Under the pieces are notes generated by a model. It was not told the origin of the DNA. It worked only from the letters and a program-made list of their open reading frames with translations, and ran no database searches. Position numbers and translations under genes: made by a program. This document shows positions 1 through 15,710 of a DNA stretch of 64,000 bases, in pieces. The DNA comes from Rhizoclosmatium globosum (taxonomy: Eukaryota; Chytridiomycota; Chytridiomycetes; Chytridiales; Chytriomycetaceae): positions 186,001 through 250,000 of the forward strand of contig MCGO01000019.1 of the NCBI GenBank assembly GCA_002104985.1. Reading direction: 5' to 3'. Each line of letters starts with the position of its first letter. The first letter of the stretch is position 1.

Positions 1-3000
1 ATAGTTTCAGCAACCTTAGCACCTTCCGAGCATCGTAAAGTCACCGAATTCCGGTTTTCTGCGCTCAAGCGACAAGAAATCTGGTCTGCTGTGTACGTTT
101 CAGATGGAGCAAGACTTGTTTTGAGTTTGGATACGAAATCTCCTCAATGGCTCTTGTTTGTCAATGCGCCAAAAGGGACGTCTCCGAGTGTTCGTGAAGC
201 TTTGAAGAACCCGGTCGCACAAATGCAAGTTCCTGTTGATGGAAATATGACTCTATCAGACTCCCTTATCAGTGGAATTTGGTCTCTATTTTTGCCCGCA
301 CTGTTCAAGTTCAAAGTTTCGGTCACTGGTGAAGGAAACCTTGTGGATTCATGGGAAGCCAAACTAGGGCTTGAAGGAAAGTACAAGGACTCTCAGGTTT
401 GGAGTCATTGGGCTGTCAAAAACGCGTCCAATGACATCGAACTTCCATTTGGAGGAATTGATGGTACTTACCGGGCGATCGGAAAGTGTGGAACAGCTAT
501 GGACTATCTGCACATCAGAACTCCAAGAGTACGTGCGCTCGATTTCGAATTTGATACGTAACTAACTCTTTTTGTAGGATCCAACTTCAAACCAAGATCT
601 GTTCCTATTTCTTGATCCAACACGTTGTGGAAATCCATCTGAAGATCCTTTTGTGTTTGCTTCTCGTTCCAGACGGCTTGAATACGGTGAACAGCGTATG
701 CCTATCGCTTTACTCGATCCAACTTGGAGGCCAACAGCTATCGCTGGCGAGCAGCTGGTTGATGCAATCGTTCACGGTGTCTGGGCAGATCTTGAAGCAG
801 CTGTTTCAATGCGTTACAAAGAAACGGAAGTTAAACAAGCAGATATCTCGATTTTGCAAAAGGATGCATTTTTGCCATACATTGAAAGTATTTCTACACG
901 CGAAGAGTGTTGTGGCTCATCTATGGCCCTTGTGGAAGTTAAAGTTCAACTCGGATCGTACGTTGAAGACGTATGGACGAAAGGAAAGTGGAATGAAGTG
1001 GACCTTGTCAAGACAGGAAAGGCAGTGTTTGAGAAGGTTGCTTGGTTCAGTGAGAGAATTGAAATGCCGCCTTGGCTTAGTGATTGGACTTTTATGGGTG
1101 CAAAGGATTTGGGACTGACGTGTTTGGTATGCTTGATTTGTTTCTCGTTGTCAATTCACTTAAACACTTACAGACCCATGGAAAGAGTCCATGTACCACC
1201 TGCGCTCCTAATGAACCTAAAATCTTATGGATTCCAAACACAAAAGGAAACTCTAAAAGCTTTATGGCGATTGAAGATCCTTCACAGGCTGGAGTGTATG
1301 AAAACGCACTCAAGAACAGACCTAAGCCGTTTGTTTGCCAACTTAAACTCGAGGACACCATGGACGAAATGAAAATATTGGCGTTTTCAGAGTGGGAATC
1401 AATTTCGCTTCCTTGATTCATCGCGCAGCTGCTCGCTTGATCACAGTTCCATTTGCAGTCAACACAGATTCCGAATTTGAATTTTCCTGGAAACTTACGT
1501 GTGACCCAACTTTCTCATCTGTTTCAAGAGCCATGTCATTTCCGAAATTAGAGCTCAAAAGTAATCGCAGAGATCCTCAAGTTGCTCAACCACCCAATTT
1601 CAAAAAGTATCCCCTGCGCCCAGAACAGATCCGCTCACTGGGTTGGATGATTCGTCAAGAACATGAACCGGTTCCGTTCACAGAAGAAGAAATTTCAGAG
1701 GCTGCTTTGGAGTTTCTGGGCTGGCGTGCCGAAGGTCGTGCTTCGCGTTCAGTTGTAGTTCGTGGCGGAGTCGTTGCCGTAAGTACTCACTGCACAAAGT
1801 CGGAATAGCAATTAAATTCTATTTTAGGATGAAGTTGGTTACGGCAAAACTGCAATTACACTTGGATTGATTGATTATGGAAAGAGTCTGCCAAATTACA
1901 ACGAACCTCGCGTCGACGTAGACGGTCTCATCCCTGTAAAGGCGACTTTAATTTTGGTTCCTGGTCATTTGTTGAAGCAATGGCCGAGCGAAATCAAAAA
2001 GTTTACGGGTGATACATTCACCACCATTGTCGTTACAGACGTCGGCAACTTGAACAAGCTCACTATTCGCGATATTCAGAAAGCGGATATCGTGATTGCT
2101 TCATCGAGAATTTTCAGTTCCGAAAAGTATTGGGACAATGTCGAAGTCCTGGCAGCAAATGGAAAGCTTCCTCCGGATGCGAAAAAAGGCGGTCGGTACT
2201 TCAACTCAAGATACAAGGACTGCCTTAAGAGTTTAAAGCATCAAGTTGAAAAGCTGAAAAATGGAGAACTGGGGTCATTGATCAAAGAAATCGAAAAGGC
2301 GATGGATCAAGCAGTAGCCGATGAAGCCAACGCAAAAAAGCTGAATCTCGTTCAAACCAAGAGACTGAAAGGAAAGCAATACCGAGACAAGAAGGGACAA
2401 CTTGTGGAAGAAGATGCGGAAGAAGAGGAGGAAGAGGAAACAAAGTCTCTCAAAACACATAAACTTGGAAAGTCGTCGCTGTCAGATCCTTGGGGTCTTA
2501 CTGGCTCTGACGTCAAGAAAAACTGGAAGTCTATGAAGTGTCCACCGTTTGAGCTGTTTCATTGGAACCGACTTGTTGTAGACGAGTTCACCTATTTGAC
2601 CGACCGTATTCATGCGGCTGTCGTCAATATCAGTGCCTCCAGTCGTTGGATTCTGTCTGGTACACCCCCTGTCAAAGATTTCAATGACATCAAGTCTGTC
2701 GCCATCTTCTTGGGTATCCATTTGGGCGTCGATGACGAATCAGACTTCTCAGGTGCTAAAGCGAAGCGCAGAAAGAAGGAAGCTACCAGTGTAGAACAGT
2801 TCCATGCTTTCCGTGAGATTCATACGCGTGAATGGCACGCTCGTCGTCATAGTATTGCGCAAAATTTCTTGGATCAGTTTGTGAGACAAAATATTGCAGA
2901 GATTGATGAGATTTTTGCGGAGGAGGTTATGGTGAAGGTGGATTTGCCTCCTGCTGAGAGGGCAATTTACTTGGAGCTTGAGCATCATCTACAAGCCCTT

Positions 3001-4735
3001 GACATGAATTCTAAGAAAGCCATCAAGTTTAAGACTGGGATGGATGGGGATCGTGATCGAAGAATGGTGAAAGCTTTGGGTAATTCCTCAACAGCTGAAG
3101 AAGCATTGATGAAACGATGCTCTCACTTTGCATTGGATGAAGGGTCCGACTTTGTGGCAACAGGAGATGCATCAAGAACAAAGGACGGTGACGACTCAGA
3201 CTCGGATAACGAAGAAGCTGTCGCAACAAAAACGGCTGTCTTGTCTGACCGACAACTCATGACTGCAGCTGAAACCTGTGCTGAAATTGTATCGACTAGA
3301 AACCGACAGCTGATTGAATGTATTGGTGATTTGTGGACGCAAATCAATCGTATAAAGCGTATTCGTGACACCGCGAGACACGTTCAGACTACAAGGACCA
3401 CTGTCGTTCAACGAGGTCTAAGGATGCGAACGAGTCTGTCGATCACTTTGACAAGTGGCTAATGATGGTTGGCAGTGGCGGCCACGTGGGTGACGTGGAA
3501 GCCATGGCTATCATTGTAGTCTTGATTAATCGCGCCAAGTGCTTTGACGACGGATCGGTTGCAGATTCATTACTCTCAAAAGCATACAAAGAGCTAGTGG
3601 GGCCTGGGAAAAGTGTTGAAATTCTCGGAAGTACTCTGAAGATTCCTGGCTTGTTTGATGTAGATTTGGCTCAGACGTTAAAGGCTCAAGGAAATGTGTC
3701 ATCGAAACAAACGGATGCATCGAAAGGTAACAAAGACAAGAAAGGCGCAAAAAAGAAGAAGGACGCAGAAGAAGCCGATGATGAGGCAGAAGACGTTGGC
3801 GACTATGAATCGACACTCGCCAAAATCGCTGGAAAGGGCAAGTTCGATTTACTAGAAGTTCTGCATTACATTCGTGAAGAAACCCATGCTGGAGGACGAC
3901 TCCAGAAAGAATTGGTCGGAAGGGTGCGATCTCTTCGGTTCTTTAACGGAGTTGACCGAATTGTGCTATCTGAAACGCGATACGAGCTTCTTCGCTCTGC
4001 TATTGTAAACTGCTCCAGCGACGTGTGTTCCACTGACAAGAACGTTCCCATCGACAATCAGCAGTATTTGATTGAGAATTCCGCTATTTTGTCTTGTTGT
4101 GGCCATACTGGTTGCTTGTCTTGTGTTGTGAGGTCTGCAGCCAACCAGAAATGCCTTCGACCAGGATGTAGCATCGTTGTTCACGATAAAGCTATTGTAC
4201 CAACAACAGTGTTTGGCGATTTGATGTCGACAGATGCGACGGGGTCATCGACAGCATCAGGAAAGTTTGGTGCGAAGCTTATGCAGCTCCTTCAAATCGT
4301 TAAGGAACGTGTATTGCCGAATAAGGAAAGGTTCTCGTCTTTGTTCAATTTGATGATTTGATGGAGAAGGTCGGTCTTGCTTTGGATCACGTTGGCATTC
4401 AGCATTTGGAAATCAAGGGAACTTCCAGTAACAAGAGCAAGGCTTTGGATTTATTCCAAAACTCAGAACCTGGAAAAGGACCGGCTGTTTTGTTGCTCAA
4501 TGTTGGTGATGAATCCGCTGCTGGAGCGAATTTGACAGTTGCGAACCATGTCGTCTTCTTGAATCCCCTCTTTCACCAGTCAAACGAATGGATTCAGGCT
4601 TGTGAAACGCAAGCGATTGGACGTTGTCGTAGGTACGGACAGCAAAAGAAAGTGTGGATTTATCGCCTTCTCGCGTCTGACACCATCGACAGTGTATTGT
4701 TTGAGAAACGGGCCAAGTTTGTGGCTTCTCACTGA
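1..4735 (+). CDS. SNF2-family ATPase with RING finger, Rad5/SHPRH-like (5' partial)
   Basis: The gene enters from the left edge. Introns with matching phase are 529-577, 1127-1173 and 1779-1827. The ATPase core is clear: a Walker A of the form DEVGYGKT right after the third intron, a DEFT Walker B near 2580, and the SRWILSGTPP motif III near 2645. A Cys-rich RING-like segment (CCGHTGCLSC ... KCLRPGC, about 4093-4170) sits between the helicase halves, as in Rad5, Rad16 and SHPRH. The C-terminal helicase part follows (VLVFVQFDDLMEK near 4331; GRCRRYGQQKK near 4620). Family role: DNA-translocating chromatin or post-replication repair factor with possible E3 ligase activity, nuclear. The frame changes near 1329-1416 and 3350-3440 could be short introns (1329-1390 and 3350-3387 fit in phase). 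The change near 4325 looks like loss of one A in an A-run. The true start is outside the window. Confidence 0.85.
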
Positions 4736-4801
4736 TTCTAGTTGAGAGTTTTATGTTTATAGTTGAATATTTATTGAGGTTATTTATGGATAAAGGATTC
4801 T

Positions 4802-5575
4802 CTAGCCAATATTCTTGTACATCCAATGGATATGTCCTTCGACCGGAGAAACAGCCCATTCTTTAGGAAGATCAGAATATGGCAATTTGAATATTGTTTC
4901 CCAGCCTATTGAACCTTGCCTAGGCCCAGAGGCGTCGTTTGAATGTGAGTAGAGACATCTAAATCCCTCCAGTTTAGCAAGCTCCTCTACCCCCAAGCAA
5001 AGTCTCTGAATAATAGAAATACATGATCCATCTTCAGATGGAATCGGTCCACGAAAGCGAGGATCTGTCGCAAGTAGTTTGACTTCAAGTGCAACACCAG
5101 TGCCAATCAAGGGCTTTCCAGTAGGGACAATCAGCCCATGTGCTTTCACATTTACGAAATCCAGAACATGATGCAAGCGATCGAGCCACTCTTCGCCCTT
5201 TTCTTCTTTGACTTGATCATGTCCTTCGCCTTCGAATGCGCCCTTTGATGAAATTGCAGCAGCAATAACAGTATCACCTGCCTTGACAACCAGCGATGCG
5301 TTCCGAACTCCGTATGGAAGGCCATCAGTTCCTTCCTTTCCTTCCGGCTTTCCAACTGACAAACAAACTGGCTCAAATTCAAACTCGCTGCATATCATTG
5401 CATCTGCCGCGAAGCAGTTACTGTCATTCAACAGGGATACGGATATTGGTCCGAGACTGGCAATATGTGATTGAAGACGAGGCCTTTGAGCAATACCAAA
5501 GACTAGGTCTCGTTCCAATGAAGACACAATCGTTTGACGTTGGTCCATCTTTCGAGGATCAAATAAATGTGACAT
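4802..5575 (-). CDS. Possible GNAT-like N-acetyltransferase
   Basis: A single uninterrupted reading frame of 257 residues starting at an ATG. The C-terminal half resembles the acetyl-CoA-binding part of arylalkylamine-type GNAT enzymes. There is a hydrophobic strand (GVALEVKLLATDP), then a short loop with RGPIPSEDG where RGxGxG/A would be expected, then a helix with ELAKLEGFRCLYSHSND and a GWETIF..PYSDLP ending. The canonical glycine-rich pyrophosphate loop is not clean, so the family call rests on overall pattern only. The N-terminal half, with EFEFEPVCLSVGKPEG, matches nothing I recognise. The gene converges tail-to-tail with the SNF2 gene, with about 66 bp between the two stops. A substrate cannot be inferred. 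Confidence 0.45.
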   Translation of the reverse strand: MSHLFDPRKMDQRQTIVSSLERDLVFGIAQRPRLQSHIASLGPISVSLLNDSNCFAADAMICSEFEFEPVCLSVGKPEGKEGTDGLPYGVRNASLVVKAGDTVIAAAISSKGAFEGEGHDQVKEEKGEEWLDRLHHVLDFVNVKAHGLIVPTGKPLIGTGVALEVKLLATDPRFRGPIPSEDGSCISIIQRLCLGVEELAKLEGFRCLYSHSNDASGPRQGSIGWETIFKLPYSDLPKEWAVSPVEGHIHWMYKNIG

Positions 5576-5851
5576 GCAGCGAAATTCTGTCAGAATAACC
5601 CTAATGTGTCAAAAAGAACCTGTCAAAACCTGGTTGGGGTCACAGACATAAGGTCGTCGTCAACAAGATCGATGAATTTAGTGGCTGGTTGGCTACAGAT
5701 GACATTGATTGAGAGACGCATGGATGCGGCTTCTGACAACGGGTGGCTGAAACATGTGTTGACTCGATGTTGACCAATACTCAAAAACTCGAAACATGGA
5801 TTCAAAACAACCTCCGACATTTCAAGTCTGGCAAAACATCACATCGACAAA

Positions 5852-6372
5852 ATGGACCAGACCCACTACTCAATGGACCTTTCGCCTTCAAATTCGTACG
5901 CACCCTTTGAATTTGATCAATCTTTCGCTCCATCAAGCGCACCAATATCTGTAGAACCAGGCACTTCATCTGGCTTGCCAAGACAAGTTTCTCCAAATCA
6001 ATCAACAAAGCCATGCTCTTCTTGCAAACACATCGAAAAAAGTGCAGTCGTACTCTACCATCTTGCGAAAGGTGTGCAACAAAAGGTGCCCCCTGCTTGT
6101 ACCCACTTGAAGATTCTGAATTGCACAAGGCAAAATCGAAGGCATCTGCTACTATGCTACTGGCAGAATTGCGGAGTCTCGCGCAACGTCTTATCGTGGT
6201 AGAAGCAAACTTGTCTCAGTTGTTTAACATTGAAACATCAACTATTCCAAATCAGGATTCAAACTCTCCATTCTCAATTGAAGAAGGACACGATAGACAA
6301 CTTCGCGACTTTCAAATGCAGCAACAGATTGCTCAAACATTGGATGAGATTTTAAAATCTCCAACTCACTAG
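5852..6372 (+). CDS. Small Zn(II)2Cys6 binuclear-cluster protein, frameshifted
   Basis: The first frame (5852 to about 6035) gives an Asp/Ser/Pro-rich N-terminus ending in KPCSSCKH. The second frame (to 6372) continues with RKKCSRTLPSCERCATKGAPC. Together they form the C-x2-C-x6-C-x6-C-x2-C-x6-C fungal zinc cluster, but only if one base is added in the six-A run near 6036-6041. A coiled-coil-like stretch rich in Leu and Gln follows, then a stop. The product would be about 170 residues, far shorter than usual Zn2Cys6 regulators, and it lacks the middle homology region seen in the two tandem regulators at 51-55 kb. It may be a short DNA-binding protein or the 5' remnant of a larger gene. The role is inferred only from the cluster. 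Confidence 0.6.
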
Positions 6373-6497
6373 GACTATTCTTTTCTTGATGTCATCTGAT
6401 TTATCTATTTGACAATACATTGCAACCAAAATTTGGGAATCACAATAAAAGCGATAATATGATTTACTTTACTATACTATGATGTCCGTGTGCAAAA

Positions 6498-11038
<4,541 letters not shown>

Positions 11039-11257
11039 AATTTTTCAAAGCTTCCGTTCCGGGCTGATATCCATATCGTGGAACCAATCACCAATCAGAT
11101 TACGACTTTGCCACTTCGACAAAATCATGACAAATCGCCATCACTTTTTTGTTTTGGAAATAAGCCAATTTGAATTAAACGTGTGATTTTCAGGAGATTC
11201 TCAGCATTTATTTTACACGTATTGAAGAGATATAGAAATTAAATACGACTTAACAAT
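11039..11257. promoter_or_regulatory. Upstream region of ABC-C copy 1
   Basis: Short gap upstream of the minus-strand ABC-C copy 1 and downstream of the next permease. On the minus strand it holds a TTCCACGAT-TGGAT block, a CCCGGAACGGAAG block and GCTTTGAAA just before the ATG. The same blocks recur in the same order upstream of the truncated third copy at 62.14 kb, which points to a shared promoter carried by duplication. No known factor site is claimed. Confidence 0.4.
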
Positions 11258-13022
11258 TTAAAAGAGCTTGTACCAAAGTCTTTGTCCCCACTCTTTCATG
11301 TTCTTTGGTTTCTCGTTAAGGTGATCGTTTTCAGCCTTTTGTTCAGGGGTTTCAACCAACTTTCCGGTTTCAAAGTCCATGTCTTCGTACTTGACCAAAG
11401 CGAAGCCACTCTTGAAAGCCCCGTGGGCGACGAAAAGAATGAAAACAAGTGGAATTCCGAAGTAAGTCCATGACTTATCGTACCACCATTGTGAATCAAA
11501 GAATACTGCGCTGTCAACGCCGTTGGTATAGAATGCAGAGACGAACAAGAAGGCAGTAATCCAAGTTCCAATGATAAGAGAAGCGTAATCAGCGTATGGG
11601 TAGAATGGTGCAACGTACGGAAGGTCCTCAATTTTTCTACCTTGAGCAAGGTAACCAGCACGGAAACGTAAGTGAGTGAAAGACATGATCATCCAGTTCA
11701 TCATGATTCCATACGCAATAACACCAGAGAGCCAGTCAAAAACGTGCGCCGAACCGTCTGGTCCTGAGGCGTAGGCAGCAACGACAGCAACCAAACCAAA
11801 GACAGCGACAAGGAGAACTGAGTTGACTGGAACACCTCGCTTGTCAACCTTGGCAAAGAAGCGTGGAGCAGATCCTTCAGAGGCAAGTCTCATGAGGGTA
11901 CGGGCACAGGCGTAGACGGCGGAGTTGGCAGCGGATGAGGCAGCGACGATAATGACAACGTTCATAAAGTCAGCTCCCCAGTTGATTCCAGCTTGGGAGT
12001 AGGCGTACACGAATGGAGATTGACTGATGGACTTTGCCCTCAAAATTGGCGAATCTGGGGCAAGGAGGACACCAACCAAGAAGATGGAGAGAATGTAGAA
12101 GATGAGGATACGCCAGAAAGTACCGTTGATGGCTCTTGGCACTGATTTTCTTGGGTTTGCGGCTTCTCCGGCAGTAAGACCGACAAGCTCAGAACCTCCG
12201 TAAGAGAAGAAAGCAGTGGTGAAGGATCCTCCAATGTTCAAGAAACGTTGCTTATCGCTGTCTCCAACAATAGCAGGGGACCAGTTTCTGAAACCAAGAG
12301 GACCCGTGTTTTGTCCAACTCCGAACCAAACAAATGTACCAATGAGGAGGAAAAGAACAATGGCAAAGATCTTGACAATACAGAGGAAGAATTCAGCCTC
12401 GGCGAAACCAGTGACTGAGAACAAGTTGAGTCCAACCAATGGGACGAGGTAAACAAGAGACCAGACCCAAGAAGCGCAAGTAGAAGTTGGGACCCAGAAG
12501 CTCATGAGACCGGCGATACCAGCCATCTCAGCGGGAAAAGTGAGTGCCCCTGTGACCAAATCGAATTAATAATGCGCTCTAATCGATTATTAAATGTGGC
12601 ACTTACAAACAAGCCAGTAGTTCCAGCCTCCAGCGAAACCCAAAGCAGGGGTCACGAAGCGGGCAGGGAAGTGAGAGAAGGCACCCTCGACTGGAAGGAG
12701 GGTAGCCATTTCTCCAATAGAGGAGGCGACACCGAAAACTTGAAGTCCAACAATAGAAAAACAGAGGAGGGCACCAATTGGTCCAGACCGAGCAATAGCA
12801 CCTCCAGAACGCAACAAGAGACCAGTACCGATTGTTCCACCAATAGCAATCATTTCCTGTTCATATCACTTCAACAAACAGTCCGTGTAGATGCTTCAAA
12901 ACACTATCACTTACGAGGTGTCTCGCCTGGAGCTTACGGTGAAGCTTCTGACCCTCTGGAGCAATCTCCATGACAGGAGCGTTAGCCTCCTTGGTTGTGG
13001 AAACAGCAAAGTCAGAGGACAT
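11258..13022 (-). CDS. Amino-acid permease (YAT/GAP1-like), copy 1
   Basis: Three exons, 13022-12915, 12856-12607 and 12549-11258, with introns of 58 and 57 nt. They sum to 1650 nt (549 residues), the usual size for fungal amino-acid permeases of the APC superfamily. The N-terminal cytosolic tail ends in KLHRKLQARHLEMIAIGG, followed by GTGLLLRSG in TM1, the classic start of the YAT permease core. Further family marks are ALTFPAEMAG, a TM5-like EAEFFLCIVKI and GEAANPRKSVPRAI. About twelve hydrophobic segments are visible. Family role: proton-coupled amino-acid uptake at the plasma membrane; the substrate cannot be told. It is the first of three tandem head-to-tail copies and the frame is intact. 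Confidence 0.92.
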
Positions 13023-13496
13023 TGAAGAGATGGAGGGTTTTTTTGTGCTGGTATCAATTTCACTGCAAGACCCCTTTTGTAGTCCTTCGAATCCTACCAC
13101 CCAAAAATTTTCAAGGAAAGTTGAAAAGAAATTTATGGGAGGCACCTTTAACCCCTTGAAATTGGGGGTGGCGAGGAATGTGCGCAGCCACCCAGAAGTG
13201 ACAAGCGTGCGACTTCAGAAAGGATTCGGTGGTGCAAGGGGGTTGCGGGGTTTCAGATTAGCTTGTGTGAGGATGGAGCTATTTTATGATGATGGGGACT
13301 ATGGGCTGGTTAGAGACACTCAGTGTCTGACGTAATATCACACCATCAGCCACCGCTGAAAAGGGGAACCCAAATGGTATAACGGCGCCACCGGACCAAT
13401 TTGACTACATTTATGTGTCATGCTTTCAAATGCAGTATTGTGTAAAGCAATCATAGCGGTTTATTCCAATATAATATATACAATGAACGATAAAGC
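13023..13496. other. Intergenic region between permease 1 and permease 2
   Basis: About 470 bp separating the start of permease 1 from the stop of permease 2, both minus strand. It must hold the promoter of permease 1 and the 3' end of permease 2. I see no gene, RNA gene or repeat in it, and no cluster of GATA-type sites comparable with the one upstream of permease 2. Confidence 0.5.
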
Positions 13497-15195
13497 TTAG
13501 AAAAGCTTGTACCAAATCTTTTGTCCCCATTCCTTCAAGTTCTTTGGTTTGTCGTGAACGTGGACAATTTCCTCCTTTTCTTGGACACTCTCAATGTACT
13601 TTCCAGTAACAAAGTCCATATCCTCGTGTCTCACAAGCTTCATAGATCCTGGCTTCATCAATCCGTAACCGAAGAAAGTGAGAATCGAGATTGGAATACC
13701 AACGTAAATCCAAGAGTTGTTCATGAACCATGACAAGTTGAAGAAGACAGCTGGATCAGCACCGTTGGGGTACAAACTAGACAAGAACAAGAAGATTGTG
13801 ACAGCACCACCGATGGTCAAGGAGAGGTAGTCCGAGTAAGGATAGAATGGGGCAACGTATGGCAAGTCCTCGACCTTGTGTCCTTGGAGCATGTATCCGC
13901 GGCGGAACCGCAAGTGGGTGTAAGACATGGTCATCCAAGCAAGCATAATACCGTATGAGATGACACCAGAGAGGAAGTTGAAGACGTTAACAGAACCATC
14001 TGGACCACTGGCATAAGCGGCAACAACAGAGATGAGTCCGACAACAGTAACGGCAGCGACAGAGTTAACTGGAACTCCACGTCTGTCAACCCGAGCAAAG
14101 AATTTAGGGGCAGATCCCTCTTCAGCAAGACGAAGAAGAGTTCTGGCACAAGCATACACGGAAGAGTTGGCGGCAGAGGAAGCGGCGACAATGATAACAA
14201 AGTTCATGAAGTCAGCACCCCAGTTGATTCCAGCTTGGGCGTAAGCGTACACGAAAGGAGACGTTTTAATGTCTGGAGAAGACAAGATGGGGTCACTTGG
14301 GTTGAGCAGGACACCGACAAGAAGGATGGAACCCAAGTAGAAGATGATAATACGCCAGAAAGTACCATTAATAGCTCTTGGCACACTCTTTCTTGGGTTT
14401 GCAGCTTCACCAGCAGTCAAACCAACAAGCTCAGTACCACCGTAAGAGTAGAAAGCCGTGGTGAAGGAACTGGCAATGTTGAGGAACATTTGCAAGGAGG
14501 TATCTCCAACCACAGGTGGGTTCCAGTTCCTGAAGGCGAGGAATCCTTGGGATCCTTGCCCAACTCCAACCCAGACGAAGAAACCAACACACAAGAAGAG
14601 GACAATCGCAAGAATCTTGATGATACAAAGGAAGAATTCGACTTCGGCGAATCCAGTGACAGGGAACAAGTTGACACCCACAATTGGGACCATGAATACA
14701 AGCGACCAGACCCACGCAGCAACTTTAGAAGCTGGGACCCAGAACTGCATCAAGTTGGCGATACCTTGGAACTCAGCAGGGAACGTAAGCACCCCTAATC
14801 ACACATGTTTAGTAAAAGTAATCTAAGGTCTGCCGATCAAAAATGACACTCACAGTTAATCCAATAGTTCCATCCAGACATGAATCCAAAAGCAGGAGAC
14901 ACAAATCGAGTTGGAAGTGAGAGAAGGCACCTTCAACTGGAATGAGGGTTGCCATTTCACCAATAGACGAAGAGACACCGTATACTTGTAATCCAACAAT
15001 CGCAAAGCAGACCAAAGCACCCAATGGACCAGCAGTGCTAATAGCAGAACCGGAACGGAGAAGCAATCCTGTTCCGATAGCTCCTCCAATGGCAATCATC
15101 TCCAAGTGTCTTGCCTGGAGCTTTCGCTGGAGGTGGTTGCCTTCTGGCTGGGTGTCGAGGATAACAACGTCCTTCTCGTTCTTTTCAGAGCTCAT
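13497..15195 (-). CDS. Amino-acid permease (YAT/GAP1-like), copy 2, one frameshift
   Basis: Two exons, 15195-14854 and 14794-13497, separated by a 59-nt intron. Core motifs are as in copy 1: HLEMIAIGGAIGTGLLLRSG, VLTFPAEFQGIANL, EVEFFLCIIKI and GEAANPRKSVPRAI, then the shared C-terminal ending KEWGQKIWYKLF. The exon sum is 1640 nt, one short of a multiple of three. The break lies near 14912, where AFSHF should continue PTRFVSPAFGF; one C of a CCC run seems lost, and without it the frame runs into unrelated residues. With that base the product would be 546 residues. Family role: plasma-membrane amino-acid/proton symport. Several GATA-like sites lie 180-270 bp upstream of its start. Confidence 0.88.
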
Positions 15196-15369
15196 CGTAA
15201 CTTGAATTCAAGAGGAAGGAGGGAAGGTGAAAGGGCTGAGTTTTGGAGGAGTTCTTTTTTTGGGATTCTTGGAAGGTGGCTCTTCACCCCTTTTTGATCA
15301 ACAATCGGAACCAAAATTTTTTCGCTGTGTTCGGGTGGCGTCAGTTCACTTTTTTGCTTGGTATCATAT

Positions 15370-15470
15370 CCACCAGATTATCAGATAGGGTGCTTGCATG
15401 AGTAATGGAGCGATAACAATTACAACATGAAGGATCCGCTTTCCTCCGCCTTTTGGATCTTATCGCATCA
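15370..15470. promoter_or_regulatory. Cluster of HGATAR sites upstream of permease 2
   Basis: Within about 100 bp there are four matches to HGATAR on one strand or the other. Two overlap head-to-head in ATTATCAGATAGG near 15377, one is in GCGATAAC near 15410, and one is in CTTATCGC near 15459. In ascomycetes and basidiomycetes such clusters bind GATA factors that mediate nitrogen catabolite control of permease genes. Position (180-270 bp upstream of the ATG) and target type fit. The motif is short, so chance is possible and function is inferred. Confidence 0.35.
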
Positions 15471-15710
15471 GAAAAATTAAGTGAGCGTGGCTGCGCAACG
15501 TCGCCACCCATGAACCCTCCATCATTCGCTATGACAAAGCACTTATTGAAGGAATTTACCCACGAATCTGCAACAGTTTCCTCATGAAGCAGCAAGGATG
15601 ATAATGCTGACCTATGGATTCGTTGTTTTCAAAAGATGATGACGAGTACCCTCAAAGACACCGATAATTGGGTTGATGAACTCTATTGATTTATTATTAA
15701 CATTTGAATA

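Noticed and set aside
5623..5820. Short minus-strand gene upstream of the small Zn2Cys6 gene
   Set aside because: 65 codons, no domain, no homologous neighbour and no support beyond openness.
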